This document shows positions 1 to 9,057 of a stretch of 19,791 nucleotides of DNA, piece by piece; positions within the stretch are counted from its first letter, which is position 1, and each line of letters opens with the position of its first letter. A program made the position numbers and the translations under genes. Source of the stretch: Pseudogymnoascus destructans (lineage: Eukaryota > Ascomycota > Leotiomycetes > Thelebolales > Thelebolaceae); contig NW_020167580.1 in NCBI RefSeq assembly GCF_001641265.1, positions 1-19,791 of the forward strand, written 5' to 3'. The notes beneath the pieces are model-generated. The model saw nothing but the letters and a program-made list of their open reading frames with translations, made no database searches and was not told the origin of the DNA.

Positions 1-237
1 TCTTATGACACGCTTGCCGCTCGAACACTTCAGAAACCGCGTCGACAGCCTGGCGATACTACCCAGTTTAAGCCGTCAGAATGGATTGGAAGATGGAAGG
101 GTGTCTTTCACACCGTTATTATGGATGAAGGCCACAAAGTGCGAAATCCTCTAACTAACATCCATGTGGCAGTTGCAAGGTTGAACGCGCGGCATCATTG
201 GTTTATTACTGGTACACCAATTCAGAATCAGAGCTCT

Positions 238-288
238 GTAAGTCAGACCACTCCTGTACATGTCCAGAGCTAGGCTAATTGATAAAAG
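238..288 (+). other. Intron in left SNF2 copy
   Basis: This is a 51-nt intron with donor GTAAGT, branch-point-like GGCTAATT and acceptor AAAAG. Splicing joins ...NQSS to DILGPLNILW in phase 0, as expected after SNF2 motif III. It contains CCTGTACATGTCCAGAG, one case of the shared intron motif. The right-arm counterpart is 13072-13122. Confidence 0.88.
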
Positions 289-1384
289 GATATTCTTGGA
301 CCTCTCAACATTCTATGGCCTCAGATATCAAAGTCCCTCTCTTCGACAGAGGAGAGATCTACATGGGTAGATTCACTCAACGGCAATTACAAGGACTTCG
401 AGCTCCTACTTCTGCCAGATGTACTGCACACGTCGTGGAAGAACCTCATCGCTACAGACCCTTATCGTGTCCGAACACTTATCAACAGTAAGGACAAGAC
501 AACTATAAACAAGTTGTACAGATGCTTGGAGCAATTGCTTCTCCTTCGTCGGTCAACTGCAACATCAATCCCTACGGACTGCCACGGAGGACGTTTGTCG
601 CTGAAGAATCTGATGCCGCCGTACGAAATTACCACTGTCCAGCTCCGAATGAACTCAGCTGAAGCTGCTGAGTACCAGATGTTTCATCAGTCCTTTGTAA
701 AGGATTACGAAGAAGGTCTTGCGCTGTGGACAGAACAGAAACAGAGCCGTATTGATCCATCGTCAGAGATCAAGAGCTTTCCTTGTGTGACTGGCCCATT
801 GAGGAAGATGACAGTTAATGCAGTTTCGACTATGCTAAGTCGATTTCACGACACCCTGGAGAATACAACGGTACGAAAGAAGCGACTCGATGATACAGTG
901 GCAACCATCAATATACTTCGTACACAGGGCTTTACAGGTTTACAACTGGCGCACGCTACTCTGCGAGCTGGCGATCGGTTAATCAAGGACGCTACTGACC
1001 TTCTTCGCCACCTTACCTTTGGTAGTCCGAAGCTGCGCTGGATTTGAAGGATGTGACAAATCATTGTCTCAAACAGAAACCAGACGGAGGACGGAGCAAA
1101 CTGTTGTGTTCCGAGGACATCCCAGTGTCAGCATGGTTTATCGAGACAGTTCTGAAGTCAGTATACATTCGGGCAGAGGTTCTGCATGCTGGCCTTACCG
1201 ATGCCCAGCGCATTGCGCTTATTCAGGAGTTCAACAACCCCACTCCAACCTTACGGTCTTGATTATGATGTACCAGGTCTCCTCGCAAGGCGCTAACCTG
1301 GATGGAGCATGTCATCGTGTGTGCTCGATTACCACAGCTATCAACCTGCCATCAGAGTTGCAGGTACACTATCGACCTATCAGA

Positions 1385-1442
1385 GTAAGTGCCCCCCTCT
1401 TACCTGGAACATGTACAGAGAAGAGGTCTAATCGTTATATAG
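1385..1442 (+). other. Intron in left SNF2 copy
   Basis: This is a 58-nt intron with donor GTAAGT, branch GTCTAATC and acceptor ATATAG. Splicing joins YRPIR to VSQKEKVTIVRL in phase 0, within SNF2 motif VI. It contains CCTGGAACATGTACAGAG. The right-arm counterpart is 11916-11973. Confidence 0.88.
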
Positions 1443-2552
1443 GTGTCTCAAAAGGAAAAGGTTACAATTGTGAGGCTCTCGGTTGTGAATTCTCATGATG
1501 CCTGGCGCGAAACCAAACAGATCGACAAGAGCATTATAGATGTATTGACCAAGCTCCAATCACCTATGTCATTCCAGGCTATTGCAGACGCATTAATTAG
1601 CAGTCGGGATGAAGTGTTGGCTGCACACAATTCCAAAGAGGGCCGAAAGGCGTTGTGTGTGGCCGAAAGATCCTACCATTGAAGCTTCGCGCTTGGGGCG
1701 AGGTTTCTATTCCTAAGGATCCTAATTTTGGTTTCACCAGAAGAGGAAGCCTTGCCAGCGGGTCGGAACATGCGACAGTGGAAGCGTGTCCTACAAGAGC
1801 TTGAGAATACAGATGATGAAGTTGACGACCTATCTCATCAACTTGAATCTGCTGATCCAACCTATTCTCCTGCGAAATACGACACTGATAACGATTCCAA
1901 CCACAGTAATGCGGTCTCTGACAACAGCGACGAGGGGGAGGGTATTACACCAGACGAATACATTTCGGACTTCAGGAAGGCCTGGGTAAAGTTGTCGCCA
2001 GAGGATAAAGCCCTTTATGATCAAGACGAACTTGACTTCCTTGTTCTCCTAAGCATGGATCCAGATCATCTATATACGGGTCAAGAGATTCAAGAGTCTC
2101 TTGACTCCGCCATCACTGAACGAGGCCTGCGACTCGTTATTGCCCACCGTTCTGGACAAACTAGGACTGGCATGAAGGTGTCACCCCACATCAAGTACAA
2201 TGCTCTACTCAATCGCAACGAAGAGGATGACGGGCCGTTTTCTGCCCCAGTGTACTGCACTGCTACCGACAAGGATCGGAGTGCTGCACTCCGTCGGTTT
2301 GTAAGGGGCGAAGCTGCTACAGCAACTCCTATTACAGCGTTGGTAGAGGAGGTTGCTGCTGTAACCATTGGTGACCCTGCAGCCAGCTCTGAACATGTAC
2401 AAGAGCTTGCTCTACCAGAACTGATTCTTCCGTTGGACCCTCCGGTTGTCCATACCGAAGGAAAAGTCAGTGGGGATACCACGGATATTGATACCCATCT
2501 TTCCTCTAACAGCCCTTTGAGCGCTTGCCAAACCCCTTCAGGGTCAGGATAA

Positions 2553-2926
2553 AGCAAACAGCAGCAGAGTACTATTGTTGTTTGGTATATGGCCATTAGT
2601 GGAGGATCAAACGGTTACGTCTGGAATTACTTCCGACAGTGTATATTAGAATACAGTAAATAGAGAAAATGGATCCGATTCTCTCCTAGAACCTCCCGAA
2701 ACTGCTTCCACTGTAAACTCTATATTGTAATGATATTATAACCCTGTATTATAGCCCTAACATACGCTCATACACGCTTCTGACTATGACGAAACTATTG
2801 TGTTACAATGTCAGATCTATTTTGTTATTATATCCCCAAGTATACTGTAATTTGATTCGCTCATATATACCATTTGGTATATATGAGCTTATCTAAGATA
2901 CCAATAATAGTGCTGGAATAGCTCAT
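2553..2926. other. AT-rich 3' flank of SNF2 copy, no gene
   Basis: No coding region is seen. The stretch is AT-rich and presumably holds the 3'UTR and polyadenylation region of the SNF2 gene. The only structured feature is the 30-bp hairpin at 2859-2888. The mirror copy is 10435-10808. Confidence 0.7.
2859..2888. repeat. 30-bp AT-rich hairpin
   Basis: GCTCATATATACCA, then a 2-nt centre (TT), then TGGTATATATGAGC: a 14-bp perfect stem. The mirror copy is 10473-10502. It lies between the SNF2 stop codon and the copia-like LTR. It may be a structural element of the 3' region or a small mobile-element scar. Confidence 0.85.
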
Positions 2927-3399
2927 TGTGGAGAGGTTGTGTGGGGCAACTAGTCCTGGAATTGTGCAGGCTCTATCACTCGGCCCACATATGCCCCATA
3001 CAAGATTTACTTAGCATCCTATTGGACTCTGCTAGCAGGGTCAAAAAAAAACGGCCTCCGCCGGTAAGGTAGTCATTGTTGAATCCTCGGCCCGGAAGCA
3101 GGGATCAGGGCCCTAATACCGAAGCTGTGTCAGCCAGCTTCGTGATCCTCCGGATCCTGGATCTTCCGATTCTAAAGCTTCGATTCTGAAGCTCCAGGGA
3201 ACGAACCGAAACCAGGAGGGTTTTAGGATCCGAACCACGAATAGGCACACCCGTAACAGTATATATAGTACTTAGAATAGCTTCAATTATAAAACCATGC
3301 ATTACAAAAATTATCACTTTGGGCCCTACTGCTTCATGACTATATTTTCAGTTTATATTCTCTACCTACTGCCATGGATCCTACGGATTTTGTTCCACA
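2927..3399 (+). mobile_element. Copia-like LTR (left-arm copy)
   Basis: The 473-bp segment starts TGTGGA and ends TCCACA, an inverted terminal hexamer with the canonical TG...CA ends. It is followed at once by a primer-binding site. A TATA-like GTATATATAG lies at about 3259-3268. Small internal hairpins occur, for example GAAGCTG/CAGCTTC near 3122-3142, along with a 9-A run. No second copy in the same orientation is in the window, so the rest of the retroelement is missing. Assignment to the copia type rests mainly on the half-tRNA PBS. Confidence 0.7.
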
Positions 3400-3417
3400 G
3401 GTTATGAGCCCGGGATC
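3400..3417 (+). other. Primer-binding site, half-tRNA-iMet type
   Basis: GGTTATGAGCCCGGGATC directly abuts the LTR end. Its first 12 bases are the reverse complement of the initiator tRNA-Met anticodon stem-loop (GGGCTCATAACC). Drosophila copia and related Ty1/copia elements prime from this internal site. Only about 70-90 bp of leader follow before the sequence passes into the opposed gypsy fragment. Confidence 0.7.
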
Positions 3418-3505
3418 AGCGCAGAGATCTTATAACCAAAATATTGATCAATTAAAGCATTGAAGTCTCCAAACCGTCACATCGAAACTGTCGTCGCCAG
3501 CAGCA

Positions 3506-3838
3506 TCACATGTTCTTGCCGTAGAAGGTAGGCAGGTCGCGGAGCCTGGGTGTCTTTCGCGAGCTCTTAGGCAGACTCGTAACCGGGTCGCTGACGGTGT
3601 TGTCCGGGCGGTCGGGATGGGAAGAAGTACCCACTGCGTCCAAGCCGCTGCTGCCTTGCCGTTTCCGGCAGTCGCCGCCGCTCTCTGGTGAGGGTACAGC
3701 TAGCAGGTCGCGCAGCTCCTTCTCGAGTGTGGCCTTTAACCTCTCCTGGACCTCTAGTTCTGCGATGCGGGACTCTATTGCGAGCCGCTTCTGGTCCCTG
3801 GCCTCCTCTATCCTGCGGCTGAGCAGCTCTGTCACGGT
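3506..3838 (-). pseudogene. Truncated gypsy gag N-terminus (left-arm copy)
   Basis: An open frame of about 109 codons on the minus strand just downstream of an LTR and PBS. It begins with a charged heptad-like segment (TELLSRRIEEARDQKR), a coiled coil typical of gag N-termini. It ends in RLRDLPTFYGKNM, which resembles the conserved start of the capsid domain in fungal LTR retroelements. A TGA follows directly and the rest of gag is absent. No ATG precedes the frame; it opens after a stop near the PBS. The frame is intact here but broken by one missing G in the right-arm copy (about 9742). I infer a relic, not a host gene. Confidence 0.65.
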
Positions 3839-3861
3839 TCACCAAGGCATAGGGCGCCAGT

Positions 3862-4083
3862 TGGGTATTATGAATTAAACTCAATCTAGAGAAGAAAGGA
3901 AAGAGAAAGAGGAGCACTCGAGCAGTGGCTCGATCTATATACAGCTATTGTGGAGTGAATTCTCTTTAGCGAGACCAGTTCTGAGAATTCACTCCACAAC
4001 TGAAAACTTCGCTCCAACCCCGGAAAGCTCCCCACACCCCTGAACCCCCACTCGAGCTGCAAGGCGCACTTGATATCGTAACA
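3862..4083 (-). mobile_element. Ty3/gypsy LTR (left-arm copy)
   Basis: On the minus strand this is a roughly 222-bp LTR starting TGTTACGATATC, directly after a polypurine tract (GGAGTAGGGGGGGGTAG). It ends near AATACCCA, followed by ACTGGCGCCC, a PBS-like sequence. It holds a TATA-like TGTATATAG and a 16-bp-stem hairpin at 3949-3998. Its flanks are pol 3' end on one side and gag 5' start on the other. The exact 3' boundary is uncertain by a few bases. Confidence 0.7.
3949..3998. repeat. Hairpin in gypsy LTR
   Basis: A perfect 16-bp stem (TGTGGAGTGAATTCTC and its complement) with an 18-nt loop, lying next to the LTR TATA-like box. The mirror copy is 9366-9415. Confidence 0.9.
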
Positions 4084-4159
4084 CTACCCCCCCCTACTCC
4101 AGAGTTGATCTCCTGATCAAGAAATCCCATTTTCAAAAAAAAACAATTGTCTCCAGCTC

Positions 4160-4306
4160 TCATTTTGGTTTCTGAGGGTATTTTCTGTGATATGCTTGGG
4201 TAACTTCTGGAGAATTTTCAAAGCTCTCTGCAGTATACCATGTCTCATCCGGTGGATAGTTCTTCCAAGCTGCCTTGTAGAAAAGCTTCTTTCGAATAAC
4301 TTTTGA
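4160..4306 (-). pseudogene. Gypsy pol 3' end: chromodomain fragment (left-arm copy)
   Basis: The 48 codons on the minus strand read SKVIRKKLFYKAAWKNYPPD and on through ETWYTAESFENSPE to a TGA. This is the chromodomain that ends the integrase of chromodomain Ty3/gypsy elements: W-x-x-Y-P-x-x-x-x-x-W followed by a helix, F-x-x-x-P. It is truncated upstream at the minisatellite border; an in-frame TAG lies just before SKV. A polypurine tract and an LTR follow, so it is the true 3' end of pol. Confidence 0.75.
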
Positions 4307-4680
4307 CTAGACTGGCCGGCCCGGACCGTAAAGACCGGACTGGACTGGACCGGACCGCTTATATGAGTGTTCCAGTCCTTAAATTTAAGACCGGACCGTG
4401 GTTCGGTCCTCCTTTTTTTAAAAAGCCCGGACTGAATTTCAGTCTAGTCTCTAGGGTTAAGACCGGACTGTGGTTCGGTCCTCCTTTTTTTCAAAGCCCA
4501 GACTGAACTTCGGTCCAGTCTCTAGGGTTAAGACCGGACCGTGGTTCGGTCCTCCTTTTTTTCAAAGCCCGACTGAACTTCCGTCCAGTCTCTAGGGTTA
4601 AGACCAGACCGTGGTTCGGTCTAGGCTTTTTTACCATCCGAGCTTTTTTTAAAAAGCCCGAACTGAAGTTTAGTATATTT
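4307..4680. repeat. ~72-bp minisatellite (left-arm copy)
   Basis: Units begin AAGACCGGACCGTGGTTCGG at 4387, 4459, 4530 and 4600, with partial and divergent units on both sides. Each unit holds a small hairpin (GGACCG-TGGTT-CGGTCC), a T7 run, an AGCCCGGACTGAA segment and TCTAGGGTTA. Open frames across it are not credible genes. Period differences (72, 71, 70) come from single-base indels. Confidence 0.85.
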
Positions 4681-4797
4681 AGCTTGTAGATCACGATGTT
4701 AGTCCTGTGACCAAGAGTAACGGTATATAGTAACGGTATATTGATAGAAATTAGGATAAATTTATCATATAGATAATAAATTATGGTAATTACATTA

Positions 4798-6658
4798 ACG
4801 TACATGTATAGCGAAAGCGCCAAACAAGCGAAAGCGCCAAAATTATCTACCCTCATGACAAACATTGCGATAAATCTACCACAACATTAGAAATCAATTG
4901 AAACTACTCGGAGTCCTCTTCCTCAGAGGTGTCTATTACAATCTGACACGTGCGCGCATTGTGCCCAGTCTCACCACACTTGCCACAGCGACGGGCACGG
5001 GTTTCTTCCCTTGGCTTCCGACCACGGCTTGCCCTTATTTCCTGCTCTACCTGCTGCACAACATCCCTCTCATCCTGTAGCTCTTGCGCCCCTTGTTGAC
5101 TAAGTGATCCTCCTTGCTGTAGTCGTGTTTTCCTAGCTCTCCGGCGCTTGCTTAGTACTTCATTTGCCTGTCGTAGGTTTTGGTTCTCTCCCTTTAGCAG
5201 TGCTAATTGATGCATTATTTGCGATGCACCCTTTGTAAACTGGTCAACAGCTGCATAGATTGAGGTTGGAGAGCTATTTTGATGGCGTGAAATCCGAGTT
5301 TTAATAAATGTAGACTGTGACATAGCTTCAATTGGGTTGTTTGGTGTCTGAGAAACCCAAGGTTGAGCAGTACCTGGGCGGGAGCTTGGAGGCGTTGGTG
5401 TCCTTAACTTAAGATCAAGTGTAGATATCACTCTCTCAGGGTCAAATGGAAGAAGCCCTGCCCCTCGGAACCCGCCTCGAATGTTACTTTCCGTCATTGT
5501 AGTGTTAAATGCAGCGTGGAAGGCAGGAAAGAAGTCATCCTTTGTAATATGAGAAATATGAGCCTGCATCATATCTTCAATTTGCCGACCATAGGCCTGC
5601 TTTAACGGGCCGAAACAGCCAACATCAAGTGGCTGGAGTAGATGAGAAGAGTGAGCAGGCATACAAAGCGTAATAATGTTGTGTTTCCTTGCAGTACTCC
5701 TCAAACTCATCTGAGTGGTGGCTCTCATGACCATCAAGGACTAACAAGCGATAACCACCAACACTCTGGGCCTTTGTATGCTTCTCAAAGTGCTGAATCC
5801 AATCCATGCCTCTCTCGTTTGTAGTCCAGCCATTTTCAGTAACAGAAATTACCCAATCGCTTGAAAATCCACTATTCTCATACCAAGATGTAAGGTGGTT
5901 TTTGCCTGCAACAATGATAAATGGTGGTACTGCCCAACCTTGAGAACTAACGCCTTGGATTACTGTAACCCATTCCCGATTACCAGGCTGTACCTTCTTT
6001 GCTTTTGCCCGCCCGTCTGAGCTTGTTACAACCATAGCAGTTGAGATAACGCCCATCATAAACCCAGTCTCATCAAAGTTGTAGATATCTGCTTCATCGA
6101 TACCATATTTCGCAATTGTGTTACGCACAAGCTCAAACCAGCCATTAATAACTTCTGGATCTTCGCACTTAGCCCTCTGGTAGTCGTATTTGCACTGAAA
6201 GCGTGTCTGGAGCTCTACACGCCGCTTAACAAAGTTTGAAGCCCAACGCGACCCAACGCGTGACGCGTCGCGTGTTGCAAGTAGTCGACTTGCCATATCT
6301 TCAACAACAGACAGCCGAGGAGGAAACCCTTTGGCAGCTAGGTCGAGTATATACTGAACAAGGACGGACTCCTCTAGGTTAGTTAATTTCCGTGAGTTGG
6401 CTTGGATATCGCGTCGTGAAGGTACACCTTCTAGACGACGACCTAGCTTGCGGTGGTCCACAGAATAGATCCTAGCAGCAACTCGAAGGCGTAACTTTGG
6501 GTCGCTTTGCATAGCCTGGATAGCTAGCACTAATTGGCTTTCATCGTTTTTATGGGGCATGTTTTGTTGTTGAGGAATTTAACATTTAGTTGGGGGGTTT
6601 GGTCACCGCATCATTTTGGCGCTTTCGCTTGTTTGGCGCTTTCGCTATACATGTACGT
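4798..6658 (-). mobile_element. Fot1/pogo-type DNA transposon, copy 1
   Basis: A complete 1861-bp Tc1/mariner-superfamily element. The 46-bp terminal inverted repeats are 4798-4843 and 6613-6658, starting ACGTACATGTATAGCG. Each TIR contains AGCGAAAGCGCCAAA twice in tandem. The element is flanked by TA target duplications at 4796-4797 and 6659-6660. It carries one transposase gene on the minus strand. Its partner copy lies head to head at 6711-8565. Confidence 0.93.
4904..6560 (-). pseudogene. Fot1/pogo transposase (DDE_1), one frameshift
   Basis: Cut-and-paste transposase that would act in the nucleus on the TIRs around it. With one base removed it encodes 551 aa. Residues 1-50 resemble a Psq/pogo helix-turn-helix and 55-125 a CENP-B/Tc5-type DNA-binding domain. 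The DDE_1 catalytic domain has D163 (NFDETGF), D276 (LVLDGHES) and D312 (LLQPLDVG), giving DD35D spacing. A coiled-coil, arginine-rich stretch precedes a CCHC zinc knuckle (C525, C528, H533, C538) and an acidic tail. The only frame break is an extra T in GTTTCC near 5689; the other copy reads correctly there. The ATG at 6558-6560 lies about 100 bp inside the TIR. It may be intact in reality. Confidence 0.92.
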
Positions 6659-6662
6659 TATG

Positions 6663-6706
6663 CAAATGTTAACTATATTAATTAATAACTATTAAATTAA
6701 CGTAAC
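6663..6706. other. AT-rich palindrome centre (spacer)
   Basis: These 44 bases separate the two arms. They contain a perfect 12-bp palindrome, TATTAATTAATA, at 6676-6687, only about 3 bp from the geometric axis. Weaker GTTAA/TTAAC symmetry lies around it, with 13 bases on one side and 19 on the other. The spacer is bordered by the TA target duplications of the two facing transposons plus 2 bp (TG and CA). Confidence 0.9.
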
Positions 6707-6710
6707 CATA

Positions 6711-8565
6711 ACGTACATGTATAGCGAAAGCGCCAAACAAGCGAAAGCGCCAAAATGATGCGGTGACCAAACCCCCCAACTAAATGTTAAATTCCTCAAC
6801 AACAAAACATGCCCCATAAAAACGATGAAAGCCAATTAGTGCTAGCTATCCAGGCTATGCAAAGCGACCCAAAGTTACGCCTTCGAGTTGCTGCTAGGAT
6901 CTATTCTGTGGACCACCGCAAGCTAGGTCGTCGTCTAGAAGGTGTACCTTCACGACGCGATATCCAAGCCAACTCACGGAAATTAACTAACCTAGAGGAG
7001 TCCGTCCTTGTTCAGTATATACTCGACCTAGCTGCCAAAGGGTTTCCTCCTCGGCTGTCTGTTGTTGAAGATATGGCAAGTCGACTACTTGCAACACGCG
7101 ACGCGTCACGCGTTGGGTCGCGTTGGGCTTCAAACTTTGTTAAGCGGCGTGTAGAGCTCCAGACACGCTTCAGTGCAAATACGACTACCAGAGGGCTAAG
7201 TGCGAAGATCCAGAAGTTATTAATGGCTGGTTTGAGCTTGTGCGTAAACACAATTGCGAAATATGGTATCGATGAAGCAGATATCTACAACTTTGATGAG
7301 ACTGGGTTTATGATGGGCGTTATCTCAACTGCTATGGTTGTAACAAGCTCAGACGGGCGGGCAAAAGCAAAGAAGGTACAGCCTGGTAATCGGGAATGGG
7401 TTACAGTAATCCAAGGCGTTAGTTCTCAAGGTTGGGCAGTACCACCATTTATCATTGTTGCAGGCAAAAACCACCTTACATCTTGGTATGAGAATAGTGG
7501 ATTTCAAGCGATTGGGTAATTTCTGTTACTGAAAATGGCTGGACTACAAACGAGAGAGGCATGGATTGGATTCAGCACTTTGAGAAGCATACAAAGGCCC
7601 AGAGTGTTGTGGTTATCGCTTGTTAGTCCTTGATGGTCATGAGAGCCACCACTCAGATGAGTTTGAGGAGTACTGCAAGGAACACAACATTATTACGCTT
7701 TGTATGCCTGCTCACTCTTCTCATCTACTCCAGCCACTTGATGTTGGCTGTTTCGGCCCGTTAAAGCAGGCCTATGGTCGGCAAATTGAAGATATGATGC
7801 AGGCTCATATTTCTCATATTACAAAGGATGACTTCTTTCCTGCCTTCCACGCTGCATTTAACACTACAATGACGGAAAGTAACATTCGAGGCGGGTTCGA
7901 GGGGCAGGCTTCTTCCATTTGACCTGAGAGAGTGATATCTACACTTGATCTTAAGTTAAGGACACCAACGCCTCCAAGCTCCCGCCCAGGTACTGCTCAA
8001 CCTTGGTTTCTCAGACACCAAACAACCCAATTGAAGCTATGTCACAGTCTACATTTATTAAAACTCGGATTTCACGCCATCAAAATAGCTCTCCAACCTC
8101 AATCTATGCAGCTGTTGACCAGTTTACAAAGGGTGCATCGCAAATAATGCATCAATTAGCACTGCTAAAGGGAGAGAACCAAAACCTACGACAGGCAAAT
8201 GAAGTACTAAGCAAGCGCCGGAGAGCTAGGAAAACACGACTACAGCAAGGAGGATCACTTAGTCAACAAGGGGCGCAAGAGCTACAGGATGAGAGGGATG
8301 TTGTGCAGCAGGTAGAGCAGGAAATAAGGGCAAGCCGTGGTCGGAAGCCAAGGGAAGAAACCCGTGCCCGTCGCTGTGGCAAGTGTGGTGAGACTGGGCA
8401 CAATGCGCGCACGTGTCAGATTGTAATAGACACCTCTGAGGAAGAGGACTCCGAGTAGTTTCAATTGATTTCTAATGTTGTGGTAGATTTATCGCAATGT
8501 TTTGTCATGAGGGTAGATAATTTTGGCGCTTTCGCTTGTTTGGCGCTTTCGCTATACATGTACGT
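6711..8565 (+). mobile_element. Fot1/pogo-type DNA transposon, copy 2
   Basis: A 1855-bp copy inverted relative to copy 1. TIRs are 6711-6756 and 8520-8565, with TA duplications at 6709-6710 and 8566-8567. Eight single-base changes in homopolymers or short repeats (net -6) account for the whole length difference from copy 1, allowing for two indels in copy 1. The inner TIRs of the two copies face each other across a 52-bp interval that includes both TA duplications. Confidence 0.93.
6809..8458 (+). pseudogene. Fot1/pogo transposase, multiple frameshifts
   Basis: The same protein as the copy at 4904-6560, with identical HTH, DD35D and zinc-knuckle segments wherever the frame is right. Frame breaks come from single-base differences near 7171 (T lost), 7245 (A gained), 7504 (T lost), 7606 (G lost), 7897 (C lost), 7906 (G lost), 7923 (C lost) and 8005 (G lost). 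All lie in short homopolymers or doublets, and I saw no substitution. As written it makes no functional transposase. The pattern suits unpolished sequence better than natural decay. Confidence 0.9.
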
Positions 8566-8689
8566 TAATGTAATTACCATAATTTATTATCTATATGATA
8601 AATTTATCCTAATTTCTATCAATATACCGTTACTATATACCGTTACTCTTGTCACAGGACTAACATCGTGATCTACAAGCTAAATATAC

Positions 8690-9057
8690 TAAACTTCAGT
8701 TCGGGCTTTTTAAAAAAAAGCTCGGATGGTAAAAAAGCCTAGACCGAACCACGGTCTGGTCTTAACCCTAGAGACTGGACGGAAGTTCAGTCCGGGCTTT
8801 GAAAAAAAGGAGGACCGAACCACGGTCCGGTCTTAACCCTAGAGACTGGACCGAAGTTCAGTCTGGGCTTTGAAAAAAAGGAGGACCGAACCACAGTCCG
8901 GTCTTAACCCTAGAGACTAGACTGAAATTCAGTCCGGGCTTTTTAAAAAAAGGAGGACCGAACCACGGTCCGGTCTTAAATTTAAGGACTGGAACACTCA
9001 TATAAGCGGTCCGGTCCAGTCCAGTCCGGTCTTTACGGTCCGGGCCGGCCAGTCTAG
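8690..9057. repeat. ~72-bp minisatellite (right-arm copy)
   Basis: The reverse complement of 4307-4680, with three full and flanking partial units. Each unit carries TAACCCTAGA, an A7 run and the GGACCG/CGGTCC hairpin. It separates the transposon flank from the gypsy chromodomain fragment. Between 8566 and 8690 there is only AT-rich flank with no feature. Confidence 0.85.

Larger units (their letters stand above)
1..2552 (+). pseudogene. SNF2-family ATPase, 3' part, left-arm copy (5' cut by window)
   Basis: This copy starts in the helicase core (ITSYDT region) and runs to the TAA at 2550-2552. It is colinear with the right-arm gene 10809-13359. Exons are 1-237, 289-1384 and 1443-2552. It carries the DEGH box (about 125-140) and the TGTPIQN motif (about 208-231). 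Four length differences from the right copy break the frame: TTT for TTTT at 1043, CCCC for CCCCC at 1238, an extra GT at 1651-1660, and TTTT for TTT at 1726. The first creates a TGA at 1045-1047. Each lies in a homopolymer or a short GT run, so sequencing error is as likely as true decay. If the differences are real, this copy makes no full C-terminal helicase lobe. The 5' half would lie outside the window. Confidence 0.85.
1..6662. repeat. Left arm of giant inverted repeat
   Basis: The reverse complement of this arm is 6707-13359. Base 1 pairs with 13359 and base 6662 with 6707. The arm is cut by the window edge, so its outer end is unknown. It contains, from outside to inside, the 3' part of an SNF2 gene, a copia-like LTR, a gypsy fragment, a minisatellite and a Fot1/pogo element. 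The 9-base length difference between the arms (6662 against 6653) is fully explained by the small indels I found, which are mostly one base in homopolymers. Confidence 0.97.

Noticed and set aside
2090..2596. 168-codon open frame antisense to SNF2 exon 5 (and its mirror 10765-11271)
   Set aside because: It overlaps the real coding exon in reverse; it is a shadow frame with a serine-rich, featureless product.
3400..3417. tRNA-Met gene fragment
   Set aside because: Only the anticodon-arm complement is present and it abuts an LTR end; it is a primer-binding site, not a tRNA gene.
4303..4506. Open frame across the minisatellite (and mirror 8858-9061)
   Set aside because: Its peptide is just the translated tandem repeat (KFKTGPWFGPPFF twice), with no credible gene context.
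4448..4610. Interstitial telomere from TAGGGTTA strings
   Set aside because: Each unit has only one 8-base match within a longer minisatellite; there is no (TTAGGG)n run.
4387..4676. CRISPR array
   Set aside because: The units are contiguous ~72-bp tandem repeats without unique spacers, in a eukaryotic genome.
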